64,000 nucleotides of DNA from Rhizoclosmatium globosum (GCA_002104985.1 MCGO01000030.1:407404-471403), one strand, 5' to 3'; counted from the stretch's first letter, positions 23,779-34,870 are shown. Notes: generated by a model from the sequence alone, not told the origin. Program-made: numbers and translations.

Positions 23779-25770
23779 TCAACTTCCAAAATAACCTCCA
23801 TGATTCTTCTGTTCTGCCTGTCCAGCGGAATTTGCTTCCAGTCCCCATCCCAAGAAGTCCCATAAAGCAACGAGGTTCATTCGAGTAAGGAACAGCCACA
23901 GAGGCCATATCCAAAAATTATTATCATTCTCTGACGCTTCGTGATTATGCGCTCGGTCCTTCATTCCCACGGCTTTCTCCATTTCCTCCACCAGCGTCAT
24001 CATACATTTCATAGTTTCCACTCCCGTGCCGTTCATATTTTGCTTCAGGTATGTCTCCAGTAATATGCGTACTGCGCTTCTCACCTCTGCGGAATTGACA
24101 TCACCATACTTCAAATAAGGTAGCCAAGCTGAATCCATCCGACACGAAACAAACCAAAAGCAAATCAAGCCCTCAAAAGCATCGCACGTCGACCAATAAC
24201 TGACGTTAAAGAGTTGAGCATACTGCTCATCAATCAAGTGGCGGTTTTCTCCATAAATAACTGAATGACTGAATCGGATGAGAGTTAATATGCGCCACGT
24301 CGCCTCCGTGCATTGATTTACGGCTTTAGCAATGATTGATTTCAGAGGTTCTGATATGGAGTTTGGGCGATAGGATGGAAGAGCGGCAATGTACATGATT
24401 GGGCGGAATACAACACAAAGCACGGAGTAGTAAGTCAAATTATAAGCGCATAACTCCAATTGGGTTGATATGGTCTGTGAAACAAATCGATGCTTGTCAG
24501 CTGCTGACAACATTGTAGGATCTTCAAAGCATAGTAAATGCTCCAAAGGAGTGGACGCCTGGATGTGCGCAAGTTGTTCCAAAAATGATGTTTTAGAAAT
24601 GGATGTGCATAATTCTTGAATATTGGACGGGGGAATAGTCCAATGCTGTTTTACTGATCCAATCAAACTCCATAGTTGAGATCGAGTGGCAGGATCTGGC
24701 GTTTGAAATATAGGGTATGGATCATACACTTGACTTGGATGCTTTACGTTGTTGGTTGAAATTGAGAGGCTGGTTTGATTTTTCGAAAATGCTTGGACCA
24801 CTGTGAATGCGCGAAAGAGTACCAAAAGGCCCGTCGACGTTCTTCTTTCTGGCGAGAAGATAAACTTGAAAGACAAATGGAATCATCAGGGTCGATATTC
24901 AAGCCAAGTTCGACAACCAAATCCATACACTTGAGCGCAAAAGTCTCCTCGATCTGTTCGTGATTACCTAGATCTTGAAGTCCTCATTAATAAATTATAT
25001 TCCATGGGAAGTAACTCAACCTGAAGCTAATCGACACAAAAGGTTGTATGTGAGGAGAAGGTCGAGAGAAGGTGTTAAATCTGCTCGGTTTAGGGCCTTA
25101 CGAGCTCTTTTGAAGTACAAGGCGGCAACATCCATGTTGCGCTCTTTGCGACTAAAGAATGACCAAGCACAAAGTATCAGCCTATGGTGTGAAGGATTAC
25201 TAAAAAATTAGATCCCCCACCCACACTATACCGTAGACTAGCGGGCTTAGTAAAGTAGGTACACAGCATAGCTTCTGCATCAAAACCATCTGATTGGGGA
25301 TACATAGTCCCGTCAGCCGTAAAGTGATTAAAAACGAGCATCCAATCCTCCCCAGTCGGAAGCAAATCCAAGTCTTCCATTTCCACATCCCTGATCTCCA
25401 GCTCTGACAGAGGGGTTTCGAGAGCATTCATATACATTTGCAGAACCGAACTTATTCTTGGTGAATGTTTCGTGATATCGGTTGCCACCGTTGCGGCTGG
25501 TTCGTTGAGATTAGGGGTTCCTCCTGTGAAAACACATGAAACGTCCAGGCGGAGACATCTTTCACAGGGTCCTCCCTCTGCAGCTATATTGCACTTCGTT
25601 TTTGACTCGTGGCAGCGGACGCAAGCCTTCCAGCGAGGTCCTACTGTCGTGTCGCTGACCACACAGTCTTTTATGAGACGGAGGCATCGTTCACAGGATC
25701 CGTTCTCGGTGGCTACACATTTGCGGCGCACCTTTTGGCAGGAAACACAAACTCGGATGAGTTTGGGCAT
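23779..25770 (-). CDS. fungal transcription factor with two adjacent Zn2Cys6 clusters (copy A)
   Basis: Exons 25232-25770, 25021-25199 and 23779-24967. Two zinc binuclear clusters stand side by side at the N-terminus: CVSCQKVRRKC...CERCLRLIKDC (residues 8-36) and CVRCHESKTKC...CERCLRLDVSC (about 50-79). Both keep the C-X2-C-X6-C-Xn-C-X2-C-X6-C spacing. The rest is a fungal-specific regulatory domain (ALKCMDLVVELGLN, RQKEERRRAFW). It should bind DNA and activate or repress unknown targets. Frame continuity is lost after ERRRAFWYS; one extra T in the TTT run (+ strand AAA 24814-24816) restores it and gives a clean 635-residue protein. The first intron is unusually short (32 nt). The tandem paralogue is at 25957-27999. 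Confidence 0.78.
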
Positions 25771-25956
25771 CTTATTTTTTTGATTGGCACTGAACTTGGA
25801 ATGTGAGTGTATTTAGACACATTTTACTAATTTTCGAAACGCGAAATCACGGAAAAACACCAGTCTTTTTTTTACCCATATATTCCAGCGATGGACAGAA
25901 TCAGTGGAAATAAATCAACAAGTTCATAATTTACGCAGAAGAAAAGAAAAAAGATT

Positions 25957-27999
25957 TCAGGAATTCAGTTTCCAAAATAGCCTCCAAGACTCCTCTGTTC
26001 GACTTTTCCATCCACCTCGCTTTCCGATATCCATTCCAAGAAGACCCATAAAACAACGTGGCTCTTTCGAGCTGGAAGGTATACTAGAAACTGCATTTGT
26101 AATTTCAGCCAAAACTGATTCGCATTTGGCCCTGTCATGAATTCCACGTCGAATTCCCGTCCTCGAAACCTCCTCCATTTCCTCCAACATCCCCGACATT
26201 GCTTCTGCAATCGCCAAGTCAAACCCATTCCTCCGACTTTCCTCAAAATACCAGCCCAACATCCTTCCCATCGTTTTCCGAAACTCTTGTGAACTGAAAT
26301 TACTGACCCAATCCCAGGATTGTAGATAGCCCAGCCACGCAGGATCCATACGACACGCGATGAACCAAAACACGATTATTCCTTCAAACGCGTCGCATCG
26401 AGATATCTCGTATATGTAAAACAGAGAGACTTCGTCTTCGCTGACGAGATTGCGTCCTTCTCCCAGACTCATAAAATCGATGAAGCGAAAGAGAGTGTAC
26501 ACGCGCCAAGTTGCTTCAAGGCATTGGTTGATTACGTTTATGATCAAGGTTCTATGAGGATCACTTAAACGGTCTGGTTTACATGAGGGTAAGGCGGTCG
26601 CGAAGAGGAGTGGGCGGTAGAATACAGTTATTGCGGATTGATAGGTTAGGTTCATCCCGCATAGCTCGGATTGGCTGGCAAGTGTTTGTGAAATGAAACG
26701 GGAGATGTCTGAATCGGTTGTGGACAATGGGTTCTCAAAAAGGAGGAGGTGGTCGAGGTTTGCTGACGCTTGAAGTTGTGTGAGTTGAGTTAGGAGATCG
26801 GATTCCAGTGCAGATGAAAATAGGTCGATAAGGTTTGGTGGTGGAACTGCCCAATGTTGTTTTATCGATCCTATCAAATTCCAGAGCTGAGATCTAAGTG
26901 GATGGTCGGCATTCAAGTATATTGGGTGTGGATCGTACACTTGACTCGGGTATTTAACCGTTTGAACCCAAATAGGTAGTTTTCTTGGGCTCGCTGTGAG
27001 ATTCTGAACGATGGAATAAGCTCGATAAGAGTACCAAAAGGCTCTCCGTCTTTCCTCTTTTTCTCGAACAGAGAGGTGGAGAAGCCACGGAGAGTCGTCA
27101 GGATCAATGTTCATTCGTAGTTCGATTGCAAGTTCCATGCTTTTGAGGGCAAATGTTTCTTCAAGATGACGATGCTCATCGCCAACCTCTGGATATACAT
27201 TTAATATTCAGTTTTAGTCACAAAAATTAAAAACCTGACGCAAATCTGCACAGAAGAGTATAAGTCAAGAGGAGGTCAAGGGTTGGTGTTAGTCAATGCA
27301 ATTTAGAGCTTTCCGAGCTCGTTTGAAGTAACTTGCGGCCAAATCCATATTCCTTCCTTTTACTTTAATGAAAGACCATGCGCATATGATCAGGCTATAG
27401 TTCAATAAAGGGTCAGTTGTTTTTTACTGGACATAAAATCATCCATACCGTAAGCTGGCGGGCTTATAGAAGTAGGTATTCAGCAGATTTTCGGCATCAA
27501 ATCCGTTTGCACGAGGGAATATTGTACCGCAACTGGTCAAATAATTGTATACGAGCATCCAATCGTCAACAGTGGGAATCAAATCAGGGTCTTCGATGTC
27601 TCTGAACTCATATTGAGACAAAGGGACCTCCATAACATTCATGAATAGTTGCAAGGTTGGTCGGACGCAGTTATAATTATTGGATTCCTTATCAATCAAA
27701 TTTGTGGTATTTGTGGCTGGCTGGCTTTGTCACCCATATCGCCCTTCACATAAACACAAGAGACATCCAAGCGCAGGCATCGCTCGCACGGAGATCCGCC
27801 AGCACCGGGAGTGCATTTGATGTGTCCGTTGTGGCAGCGAACACAGGCTTTCCAGCGAAGCACAACCGGAGCCGGATCTTCAAATTCACACTGTTTCGAC
27901 ATCCGGAAACAGCGTTCGCAGCATCCGTCTGGCTTTCTGATGGGACACACTTTCGCCGCACCTTTTGGCACGAGAGGCAAACTCGAACGACCTGGGCAT
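25957..27999 (-). pseudogene. tandem paralogue of the double-Zn2Cys6 factor (copy B), several frame breaks
   Basis: It has the same layout as copy A: two Zn2Cys6 clusters (VRVCLSCQKVRRKC and CVRCHNGHIKC...CERCLRLDVSC), a linker, and the regulatory domain (MELAIELRMNIDPDD, EKEERRRAFWYSYRAYSIVQ). Reading it needs single-base corrections at GGG 27994-27996 (start), TTT 27934-27936 (inside cluster 1), near 27289-27293, and again near the C-terminus, plus removal of a TGA after CVYVKGDM (possibly a 60-nt intron). All but one or two correction points are short homopolymers, so assembly error is as likely as real decay. The C-terminal end is 25957 or 25965 depending on frame. If intact, the function would parallel copy A. 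Confidence 0.6.
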
Positions 28000-28523
28000 G
28001 TTTGTTTTTTGGATGATTTTATTGACACTTCTGCGGCAAGAAAAATGCTTAATGTAACGTTCACCAATTGTGAATAAATAAAGATCAAGAATAACGAGGA
28101 ATGTTTGCTGAAAATGAAGGAGGGAGAATTCCTGCAACCATTCTGATAACCCTTACTAATTTTTACTAAACCAACCCTGAAAATTATAAGTTCCAAACAT
28201 GAAACGAACAAGTTCAGTTGCACCCAATATGAAAAGAATGACGATGGCGAGAATCCCAACAGCTGAACATGAATCATTTCCAACAGAGTCGCTGCCATCC
28301 AAATACACAAGTTTACAAGACGGAATAAATATCACAATAATAAATGTTTACAACCAGCCACTGCCGATCTTTCTGCAGTGAGGTGTGGCGAAGTCACCGG
28401 ATTTCAAGGTCGAACACTGAAACTTGGCCACAGCCACTTCCTTCATAAACGCAGCTCAGAGACCAAAGATTATTCAACTTAATTGAACGCCCCCTCTTGC
28501 TGCTACATTCATCGAATTCATCA

Positions 28524-31391
28524 ATGTCAGAATACGCCACAAAAAGAGGAACATTCACCCTCCTCCATCCCTCCTTCAACATCCAAATCCCACACTCAGT
28601 CGTTCCTGAACACTTTCAAAGCAATCAGACGAAACGAGATGGAGCTGGGCCCAGGCATTGTACAATCGTGAACCCAAAGTCTGAGTCAACTGTTACTGAC
28701 GAGGTGAAGAAGTTGCTTCCAGAGCGGGTTGAGCCTGTTGTGTTGGGACTTGGACGGGCGGGAACAGCGTGGTTCCTTGTTGTCAGTTGCGTTGATGTTC
28801 AGGTTGCGAGGGTGAAAGCGGGGCTTGGCTGGAAGGACTTGCATGTAACCGTTGCGTTTGAAGGATCGGATTCACATGATGTTTGTAAGGGACCTGTGTC
28901 GGTTGTGACTGGGAGTGAAGTGGATGGGATTGTTGTGGATTGGGATGCAGTGTATGATGAGGTTGTACGGACTTGGAGGACTTTGAGTGGTGTTGAGAGT
29001 GTGAGGGTGAGTGTCATCAGGTTTTGTGAGGAAGCTTGTGGACTTGCTTTGAAGACGCATTCAGGGGAAGGACGGTGGCTTTTGTTTAGGGCGATGGTGT
29101 ATTCGCAGAGTGGACGCTGGGCAGAGGCTTTCCAGGATTCGTGGGAGGTTGTCAAGAATGAGGAAGGGTTAGAGGCGTTGGCTCGATGTGGTGAGGCAGC
29201 CTTTAAAATTGGAGAGTTGGGCGTTGCATTGAGGGTGTGCTGGAAAGCGTGGATCAAGGCGGAGAAGGAAGCAAAAACTGCAGTCAAGGATCGCGTATGG
29301 GGAATCCTCAAGAAACTTTGGAAGAAAGGAGTCGTAAACGTGGAAGCTGTTGACGATGAATGCTCGTATAAGATCAAGCTCACTGACGACGAACTGAAAG
29401 TCTATCGCGAAGCAAGGATCGGACTTATCGAGGAATCCGCGTTCGTGGAACAATCCAATGCTGTAATTGCGAAACCGAAACTCCTCCTGGAAAATGGGCA
29501 CAGACTACCACGTCGTTTCTCATGGGTGATTCCACTCCTCCTCGCAGGAATGTCTACCCCAAAGTGCTCCGCCGACATTGGCGCTTTGAAGCTACTTGGA
29601 ATTCGCACCGTTATTACGCTCACGGAAGAAGAACCTCTTCCCCGTGAATGGTTCACTGAACATGGGCTTGAAAACCTCTTTTGGCCAATTACAAACTATT
29701 ACCCTGTCTCTATCGCGCACGCGGATAAATTCAACCAGGTTTTGTTGAAGCATATGCATGAAAAGAATGGTGGAGTGCTTGTTCATTGTGGAGGCGGGAT
29801 AGGAAGGGCAGGATCATTGTTGGCTACGTATTTGATTCGGTATGGGCTAAGGGCTCCACCGAGTATCTGTTCGCGTTGTGAGATGCAGATGCCAATTTAT
29901 TGCGAAGATTCGGAATGCGCGTTTGGGACAGGACCAAGCATGTCTGCTGCAGATGCGATTTCGTTGTTAAGAGCTATTCGACCCGCTAGTATTGGTACGT
30001 TTTATTTGCGCTGTATGTCTCTTGCTAATTTTCACTATATAGAAACGAATCATCAAGAACAATTCCTATCCGGCTTTGCATCAACCCTCTTCAAGCGATC
30101 CGGCAACCAAACGCGCATCTACAGCCCCATCGACAAAGAAACCATGAACCCAACTCCGGGAGAAATCAAATGCCAAGGACAGCGCACACCGTCGCCACAA
30201 GTAATTGTCATGTGTGGACTTCCAGGTTCAGGAAAGAGTTGGTTCTCCGAGACTCTCGCTCGAGAATCCAAGAAATGGGTGGCTGTATCTCAAGACGAAA
30301 TCGGGGGCCGCGATGCGTGTGAACGGATGGTTGGGGTTCTCGGGAAAGACCTTGGTAACAACAGTGTGCTTATTGATCGAGTGAACCCGACTGTTGCGGA
30401 ACGGGCTGAGTGGATCAAGATGTTGGGAGGATCTAGTAAGGCTGTTGTTGTTTATTTCGACGCTGGGAAGGATGTTTGCATTGAACGGGCGGCGTGGAGG
30501 CTTGATCATCCGACTGTTAGGGCGAATGCGGCTAAGAACGTGGTTTCCAGCTTTGCGGATCGGTTCGAAGCTCCTACTTTAGCCACTGAATCCAAGCATT
30601 TCCAGGCTGTATACACTGTCTCCTCCTTCTCTGACTCCATCGCTCTATTAGCACACTTTGGAATCAAGATCGATACAGAGTCTACACCGACTGGGTTCGT
30701 AAAGTACCCTCGCACGCGACACCTGTTTGACTTTGGATCTGCTTCACGAGACGATTTGTTCCTCAACGACGATTTGTCGCGGTATCTGGAGGATCCAAGT
30801 GTTCGGATTACGGTTGAAGAGAAAATCGATGGTGCGAATGTTGGGTTCCGGTTGGATGCGGATGGGAACATTGTTGCACAGAACCGGACGCATGTTGTTA
30901 CGAGTTCGAGTCACGCGCAGTTTCAAGGGCTTGGGGCGTGGATTTTCCGACACCGTGAGGTCCTTGAACGGGTTCTTGTGGGTGATGGGGAGGGGAAGGG
31001 GAGGATTCTGTTTGGGGAGTGGATGGTTGCAAGGCATAGTGTTTCGTATGACGCTTTACCGGATGTGTTTGTTGCGTTTGATTTGTATGATATTGCGAGT
31101 GGACGGTTTTTGAGTCGGGAGAGGTTTTGGAGGGAGGTTGAAGGGAGTGGGGTTTGTGTTGTTCCAAGGGTTGAGTATTCGGGGCTTGGAAAGGGGGATT
31201 TGGGGAGGTTGATTGAAGGGCGGAGTATGTTTAGTACAAAGGAGAGGAGGGAAGGGGTTGTTGTTCGAGTGGATCGAGGGGATTGGTTGGAGGCGAAGGG
31301 AAAGGTTGTACGCGCAGACTTTATTTGTGGAAATGAGCATTGGAGTAAGGGTATTATTGAGAAGAATAAGGTTGTATCTATGTACGAATAA
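28524..31391 (+). CDS. 'Swiss Army Knife'-type RNA repair protein: 2H - phosphatase - kinase - RNA ligase
   Basis: The 939-residue protein carries four enzyme modules in order. First is a 2H phosphoesterase of SAK type (HCT at 45-47, HVT at 107-109, with LGLG between). After a helical spacer comes a DSP/PTP-like phosphatase loop, HCGGGIGRAG (Cys422). Third is a P-loop kinase module, GLPGSGKS (Lys555). Last is a nucleotidyltransferase RNA ligase with KIDGAN (Lys751), FGEW, EGVVVRV and KVVRADF. Together these can open 2',3'-cyclic ends, remove and add phosphates, and seal RNA. A 48-nt intron (29995-30042) has a length divisible by three and no stop, so it hides in the frame; removing it gives RPASIETNHQEQ. 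A four-Cys insertion (CSRCEMQMPIYCEDSEC) follows the phosphatase loop. The start is the first ATG of the frame. Confidence 0.85.
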   Translation: MSEYATKRGTFTLLHPSFNIQIPHSVVPEHFQSNQTKRDGAGPRHCTIVNPKSESTVTDEVKKLLPERVEPVVLGLGRAGTAWFLVVSCVDVQVARVKAGLGWKDLHVTVAFEGSDSHDVCKGPVSVVTGSEVDGIVVDWDAVYDEVVRTWRTLSGVESVRVSVIRFCEEACGLALKTHSGEGRWLLFRAMVYSQSGRWAEAFQDSWEVVKNEEGLEALARCGEAAFKIGELGVALRVCWKAWIKAEKEAKTAVKDRVWGILKKLWKKGVVNVEAVDDECSYKIKLTDDELKVYREARIGLIEESAFVEQSNAVIAKPKLLLENGHRLPRRFSWVIPLLLAGMSTPKCSADIGALKLLGIRTVITLTEEEPLPREWFTEHGLENLFWPITNYYPVSIAHADKFNQVLLKHMHEKNGGVLVHCGGGIGRAGSLLATYLIRYGLRAPPSICSRCEMQMPIYCEDSECAFGTGPSMSAADAISLLRAIRPASIGTFYLRCMSLANFHYIETNHQEQFLSGFASTLFKRSGNQTRIYSPIDKETMNPTPGEIKCQGQRTPSPQVIVMCGLPGSGKSWFSETLARESKKWVAVSQDEIGGRDACERMVGVLGKDLGNNSVLIDRVNPTVAERAEWIKMLGGSSKAVVVYFDAGKDVCIERAAWRLDHPTVRANAAKNVVSSFADRFEAPTLATESKHFQAVYTVSSFSDSIALLAHFGIKIDTESTPTGFVKYPRTRHLFDFGSASRDDLFLNDDLSRYLEDPSVRITVEEKIDGANVGFRLDADGNIVAQNRTHVVTSSSHAQFQGLGAWIFRHREVLERVLVGDGEGKGRILFGEWMVARHSVSYDALPDVFVAFDLYDIASGRFLSRERFWREVEGSGVCVVPRVEYSGLGKGDLGRLIEGRSMFSTKERREGVVVRVDRGDWLEAKGKVVRADFICGNEHWSKGIIEKNKVVSMYE

Positions 31392-31392
31392 A
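31387..31392 (+). terminator. poly(A) signal overlapping the RNA repair gene stop
   Basis: AATAAA overlaps the TAA stop codon of the RNA repair gene. Confidence 0.35.
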
Positions 31393-31510
31393 TCTTTTGG
31401 TCGTCATCCAGAAAACGTTTTTTTGTGAGCCCAAGTCCCCCAAACACTCATCAGGTATTTTCATTTTGTTTTCAGTTTTATTTATAATGAAGCTTCTTCT
31501 TTTGTAGTTT

Positions 31511-31861
31511 ATGACCAAAGAATTGGTTGGACTTTATCAAACAGTTGCAAGCAACCGTGATGTTGTGGTCAAGGCTTCTGATCAAGTTGCTTTCCTTCGG
31601 GCAAAAATTATTCAGTCGTGTTTTGATTCTTGTGGTATTCGGGAGACTGAATATAAGGAAATGGGGAGAGTATTGGCGTATGATTGCAGAGATTTGGAGT
31701 TACTTTTCAAGTTGACTGTGCAAATTGAGAATGCGGCCATGAAGGGCGGTAAATACGAAGGCTTTTCGCCGGTTAAGGACGAAATTGGAAAGGCTGTGGG
31801 ATTATTGTATCCTGAGCTCGCCGATGAAGTTGCAGAAGACGGTCTTCCACCTTATGCTTGA
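31511..31861 (+). CDS. small hypothetical protein
   Basis: A 116-residue frame, mostly predicted helix (ELVGLYQTVASNRDVVVKAS, MGRVLAYDCRDLELLFKL), with no signal peptide, membrane segment or motif I recognise. It begins 120 bases after the RNA repair gene on the same strand and ends 105 bases before the HAD gene. The ATG follows a pyrimidine-rich TTTTGTAG, so an upstream leader exon is possible. Balanced composition and sensible codon use favour a real gene. Confidence 0.5.
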   Translation: MTKELVGLYQTVASNRDVVVKASDQVAFLRAKIIQSCFDSCGIRETEYKEMGRVLAYDCRDLELLFKLTVQIENAAMKGGKYEGFSPVKDEIGKAVGLLYPELADEVAEDGLPPYA

Positions 31862-31966
31862 TTCTGCAAACTCTTACTGTGTTTGAGTATCTTCCTTTTT
31901 TTCTTTACAATTGCATTTCTCTTTTTCTTTAGTTTGTTTTTTCTTTGAAATCAGAGTTCTGTGAAT

Positions 31967-32702
31967 ATGGCCACACCAGTAACCACCACCAGCACAGGCA
32001 CCAAGCCAGTCATGGCAGTAGGTCAGTTTCATTATAGAAAGAAGGGAGAGAGGCAGTACAAACGGTGTTACTAACTTTGTAAAAACAACACTAGACATGG
32101 ACGAAGTACTCTGCGGAACCGTCCAGGCGCTGGTCAATTTCCACAACGAAGCATTTGACACCCAACTGAAAGCATCTGATTTCAATTCATACAACTACGA
32201 AGAAGTCTGGGGCGGCACAAAAGAAGAATCATACGAAAAAGTGCGACAGTTTTACGAATCGACACATTTCAGTGAACGAATGACAGTTGTTCCTGGCGCA
32301 TTTGAAGCATTGAATGTGTTGAAGGAGCACTACGATCTAGTTATTATCACTGCGAGGCAGGAGGTTGTGCATAAAGAGACGCATGCATTCGTGGAGGAGC
32401 ATTTCAGGGGAGTGTTTAAAGAAATTCACTTTGCGAATCATTACTTGACGCCTGAGGAAGCGAAGCGGATGGTTTCAAAGACAAAGGGGCAGTTGTGTGA
32501 AGAGGTTGGTGCTACGATTCTTGTGGATGATAGTTTGCATCATGTGTTTGAGTGTGCCAAGAGGGGGATTCGGGTGTTTTTGTTTGATCATGAGGGTGCG
32601 TACATGTGGAACAAGTTGGCGGAGGATGTCGTGTTGCCGGAGAATGCAACGAGGGTGCATCAGTGGGACGATGTTGTGAAAGCACTTGTACCGCGTAAAT
32701 AA
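31967..32702 (+). CDS. HAD-superfamily phosphatase, 5'-nucleotidase-like
   Basis: Two exons (31967-32021, 32095-32702; 73-nt intron with a TTACTAAC branch site) give 220 residues. The HAD catalytic motif I is VDMDEVLCGT, formed only after splicing (AVD joined to MDEV). Motif II is IITAR, a Lys lies around TPEEAKRM...TKGQLC, and motif IV is ILVDDSLHHV. The cap between motif I and II resembles the NT5C/deoxyribonucleotidase-like group. It likely dephosphorylates a small phosphorylated metabolite or nucleotide. Its neighbour two genes upstream is the multi-domain RNA repair protein; HAD domains occur in some SAK proteins, but a link here is only a possibility. Confidence 0.8.
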
Positions 32703-32984
32703 AGTTGGATGTGGGGTTTTCGCAATATTCATGCCATGTATTTCTTAATGTTGTTCATTAGTTTATTTTCTGATTGTGTCAAAGTGATGTATTCGATTTT
32801 GCGCTTTTTCTCATCGTAGCCAACAAAAGGTGAGCTGTCCCTGCCATTGCACCTCCACCACCGACGCCTCGAGTTTTGATCGCCCCCTTCAGTGCTTCAG
32901 TGCGAAAACACTAGAGTATAAAAGGGGTTGTGACTGAATCGATGAAGGAGAACGCAAACAACTAAAACACAACGCCAAAACAGA

Positions 32985-34870
32985 ATGTTCTTTTCGCGAG
33001 TCCGTTCCACCACCACCGCCACGTTTTCGTCGATGAAACGCGGCTTTTCGTCTTCGGCGGCGTCCGAGTCGAACCGCATTTCGATTTCGTTTGTTGCCAA
33101 GTCGGCCGTTGTTTGCGGCGTTGCGGGTGTTGGCCTTGCGGCGATTGTTCCTGACGACGCCTTTTCGGGTTTGATGCCAAAGTGAGTTCTTTTGGTTTGA
33201 TTCGAAGAACGGTGACTCTGACGGGACTTCAAAAACAGGGGCGCCGAGGCTTTCAACTTGATCGAGAACGGGATGCACGCTCCTCACCAAGACTGGGACC
33301 ACAAGCCATGGAACAAGACTTTCGATCATCAGAGGTGTGTATCGTACACTGTTCATGTGGTGGGCGTGGTGGTGATGTGGTAGATCGGCTGGTTGTGAAT
33401 TATCACACTCATGGAACTACACGTACCTCAAATATCAGCTGTTACTCCATCAAACGATCAGAAGAAACTTTCAGCGTGTTCTTTTTGCTGCGCTTTGGAC
33501 TTTTTATGGACGGACAAAAGCAGTATGCCTTTCGGATGACATCTCGCCAATCAGCAATTCCCTCTCCAACTCTCACTCTCCAACAACTATATTCTTCCAA
33601 AAAAAATGCCAAACACGACATTCTAAACTCCTACTAAAAAATATAATAGCATCCGTCGTGGATACCAAGTCTACCGTGAAGTCTGTGCCGCTTGTCACTC
33701 CATGTCCCTTGTCTCCTGGAGAAACTTGGTCGGTGTCTCTCACACTGAGGCTGAAGTCAAGGAGATGGCTGCCGAATACGAGTACGAAGATGGACCTGAT
33801 GATCAAGGAAATATGTTCAAGAGACCTGGAAAGGTGAGGGTTTTATTCTGACTCAGACTGAATGCATTACAAACGCGAGCTGACTCGCCGAAGGCCGAGG
33901 AGAGCTTTTGGTGCTGTGAGCGACCAACGGACGAACTTTTCGTGAAGCGAAGAGGAAGATGACCCGGGAGGAGGAATAGTGAGCGGAGCGAGCATTCGTA
34001 TCGACGAAGTCGGTATAAACGTACAAAAGTGAGGTGACTCGCCGAAGGCGAGGCGAGCTTTTGGTGCTGTGAGCGCTAGCGAACGACCTTTCGCGAAGCG
34101 AGGAGGAAGATGACCCGGGAGGAGGAATAGCGAGCGGAGCGAGCATGAATACCGACGAAGTCGGTAGAAACGTACAAAAGCGGGCGGAGTCGCCGAAAGG
34201 CGAGGTGAGCGTTTGGTGTTGTGAGCGCCAGCGAACGACGTTTTGCGAAGCGAAGAAGGAACGCGAACAAACATATCTTGAAAAAGATACACACCAAGAA
34301 AAAACAGTAGAAGATCTAACATACAACTAGCTCTCTGACAGATTCCCAGCTGCTTACCCTAACGAAGAGGCCGCCCGTGCTGCCAACGGAGGAGCTTACC
34401 CACCAGATCTCTCTTGTATCGTGAAAGCCCGTCACGGAGAGGAAGACTACATCTTTGCCCTCCTCCTCGGATACACTGAACCACCAGCCGGAATCTCCAT
34501 CCGTGAAGGTCTCCACTTCAACCGTTACTTCCCAGGAGGTGCCATCTCCATGGCTCGGTCCCTGTACGACGAAGTCGTTGACTACGAAGACGGAACCCCC
34601 AACAACGCCTCCCAACTTGCCAAGGACGTTACCACCTTCTTGACCTGGGCGAGTTACCCTGAACACGATGAGCGTAAGAAGCTTGGTATGAAGGCTATTG
34701 CTTTGAGTGCTACCTTGTTTGTCCTTTCTATCTGGTACAAGCGATTCAAGTGGGCTCCTATCAAGACTCGACAGATTGTGTACAAGCCACCACAGGTGAT
34801 TTATTATTATTTCGTTGTTTTTTTAAAAGGTAAACTAATTATATATTGGACACAGGTTCGTGACGTCTAA
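32985..34870 (+). CDS. CYT1: cytochrome c1, heme protein of mitochondrial complex III
   Basis: Exons 32985-33181, 33239-33334, 33650-33833, 34331-34795 and 34856-34870 encode 318 residues. An N-terminal mitochondrial presequence (MFFSRVRSTTTATFSS, Arg/Ser rich) and a sorting segment come first. Then follow the heme site VCAACHSM, preceded by RRGYQVYRE, and PNEEAARAANGGAYPPDLS. After KARHGEEDYIF comes the C-terminal membrane helix (KAIALSATLFVLSIWYKRFKW) and the tail KTRQIVYKPPQ-VRDV. It accepts electrons from the Rieske protein and passes them to cytochrome c. The last intron (60 nt) has no stop and length divisible by three. The 497-nt third intron is packed with hairpin-rich tandem repeats. 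Confidence 0.96.
33879..34265 (+). repeat. hairpin-rich tandem repeat inside cytochrome c1 intron
   Basis: Two full units of about 152 bp (33879-34029, 34030-34181) and a partial third (34182-34265). Each unit contains several small palindromes in fixed order: CGCCGAAGGCG, TCGCGAAGCGA-like, GCGAGCGGAGCGAGC and ACCGACGAAGTCGGT. Long stop-free frames on the minus strand here are by-products of the repeat and are not genes. Confidence 0.85.

Noticed and set aside
28799..29383. 194-codon frame antisense to the RNA repair gene
   Set aside because: It is a codon-shadow of the clearly coding plus strand, with no features of its own.
33853..34326. Minus-strand frames of 150 codons rich in Ser/Arg/Phe
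   Set aside because: They lie wholly inside the repeat-filled cytochrome c1 intron and repeat with the DNA unit.
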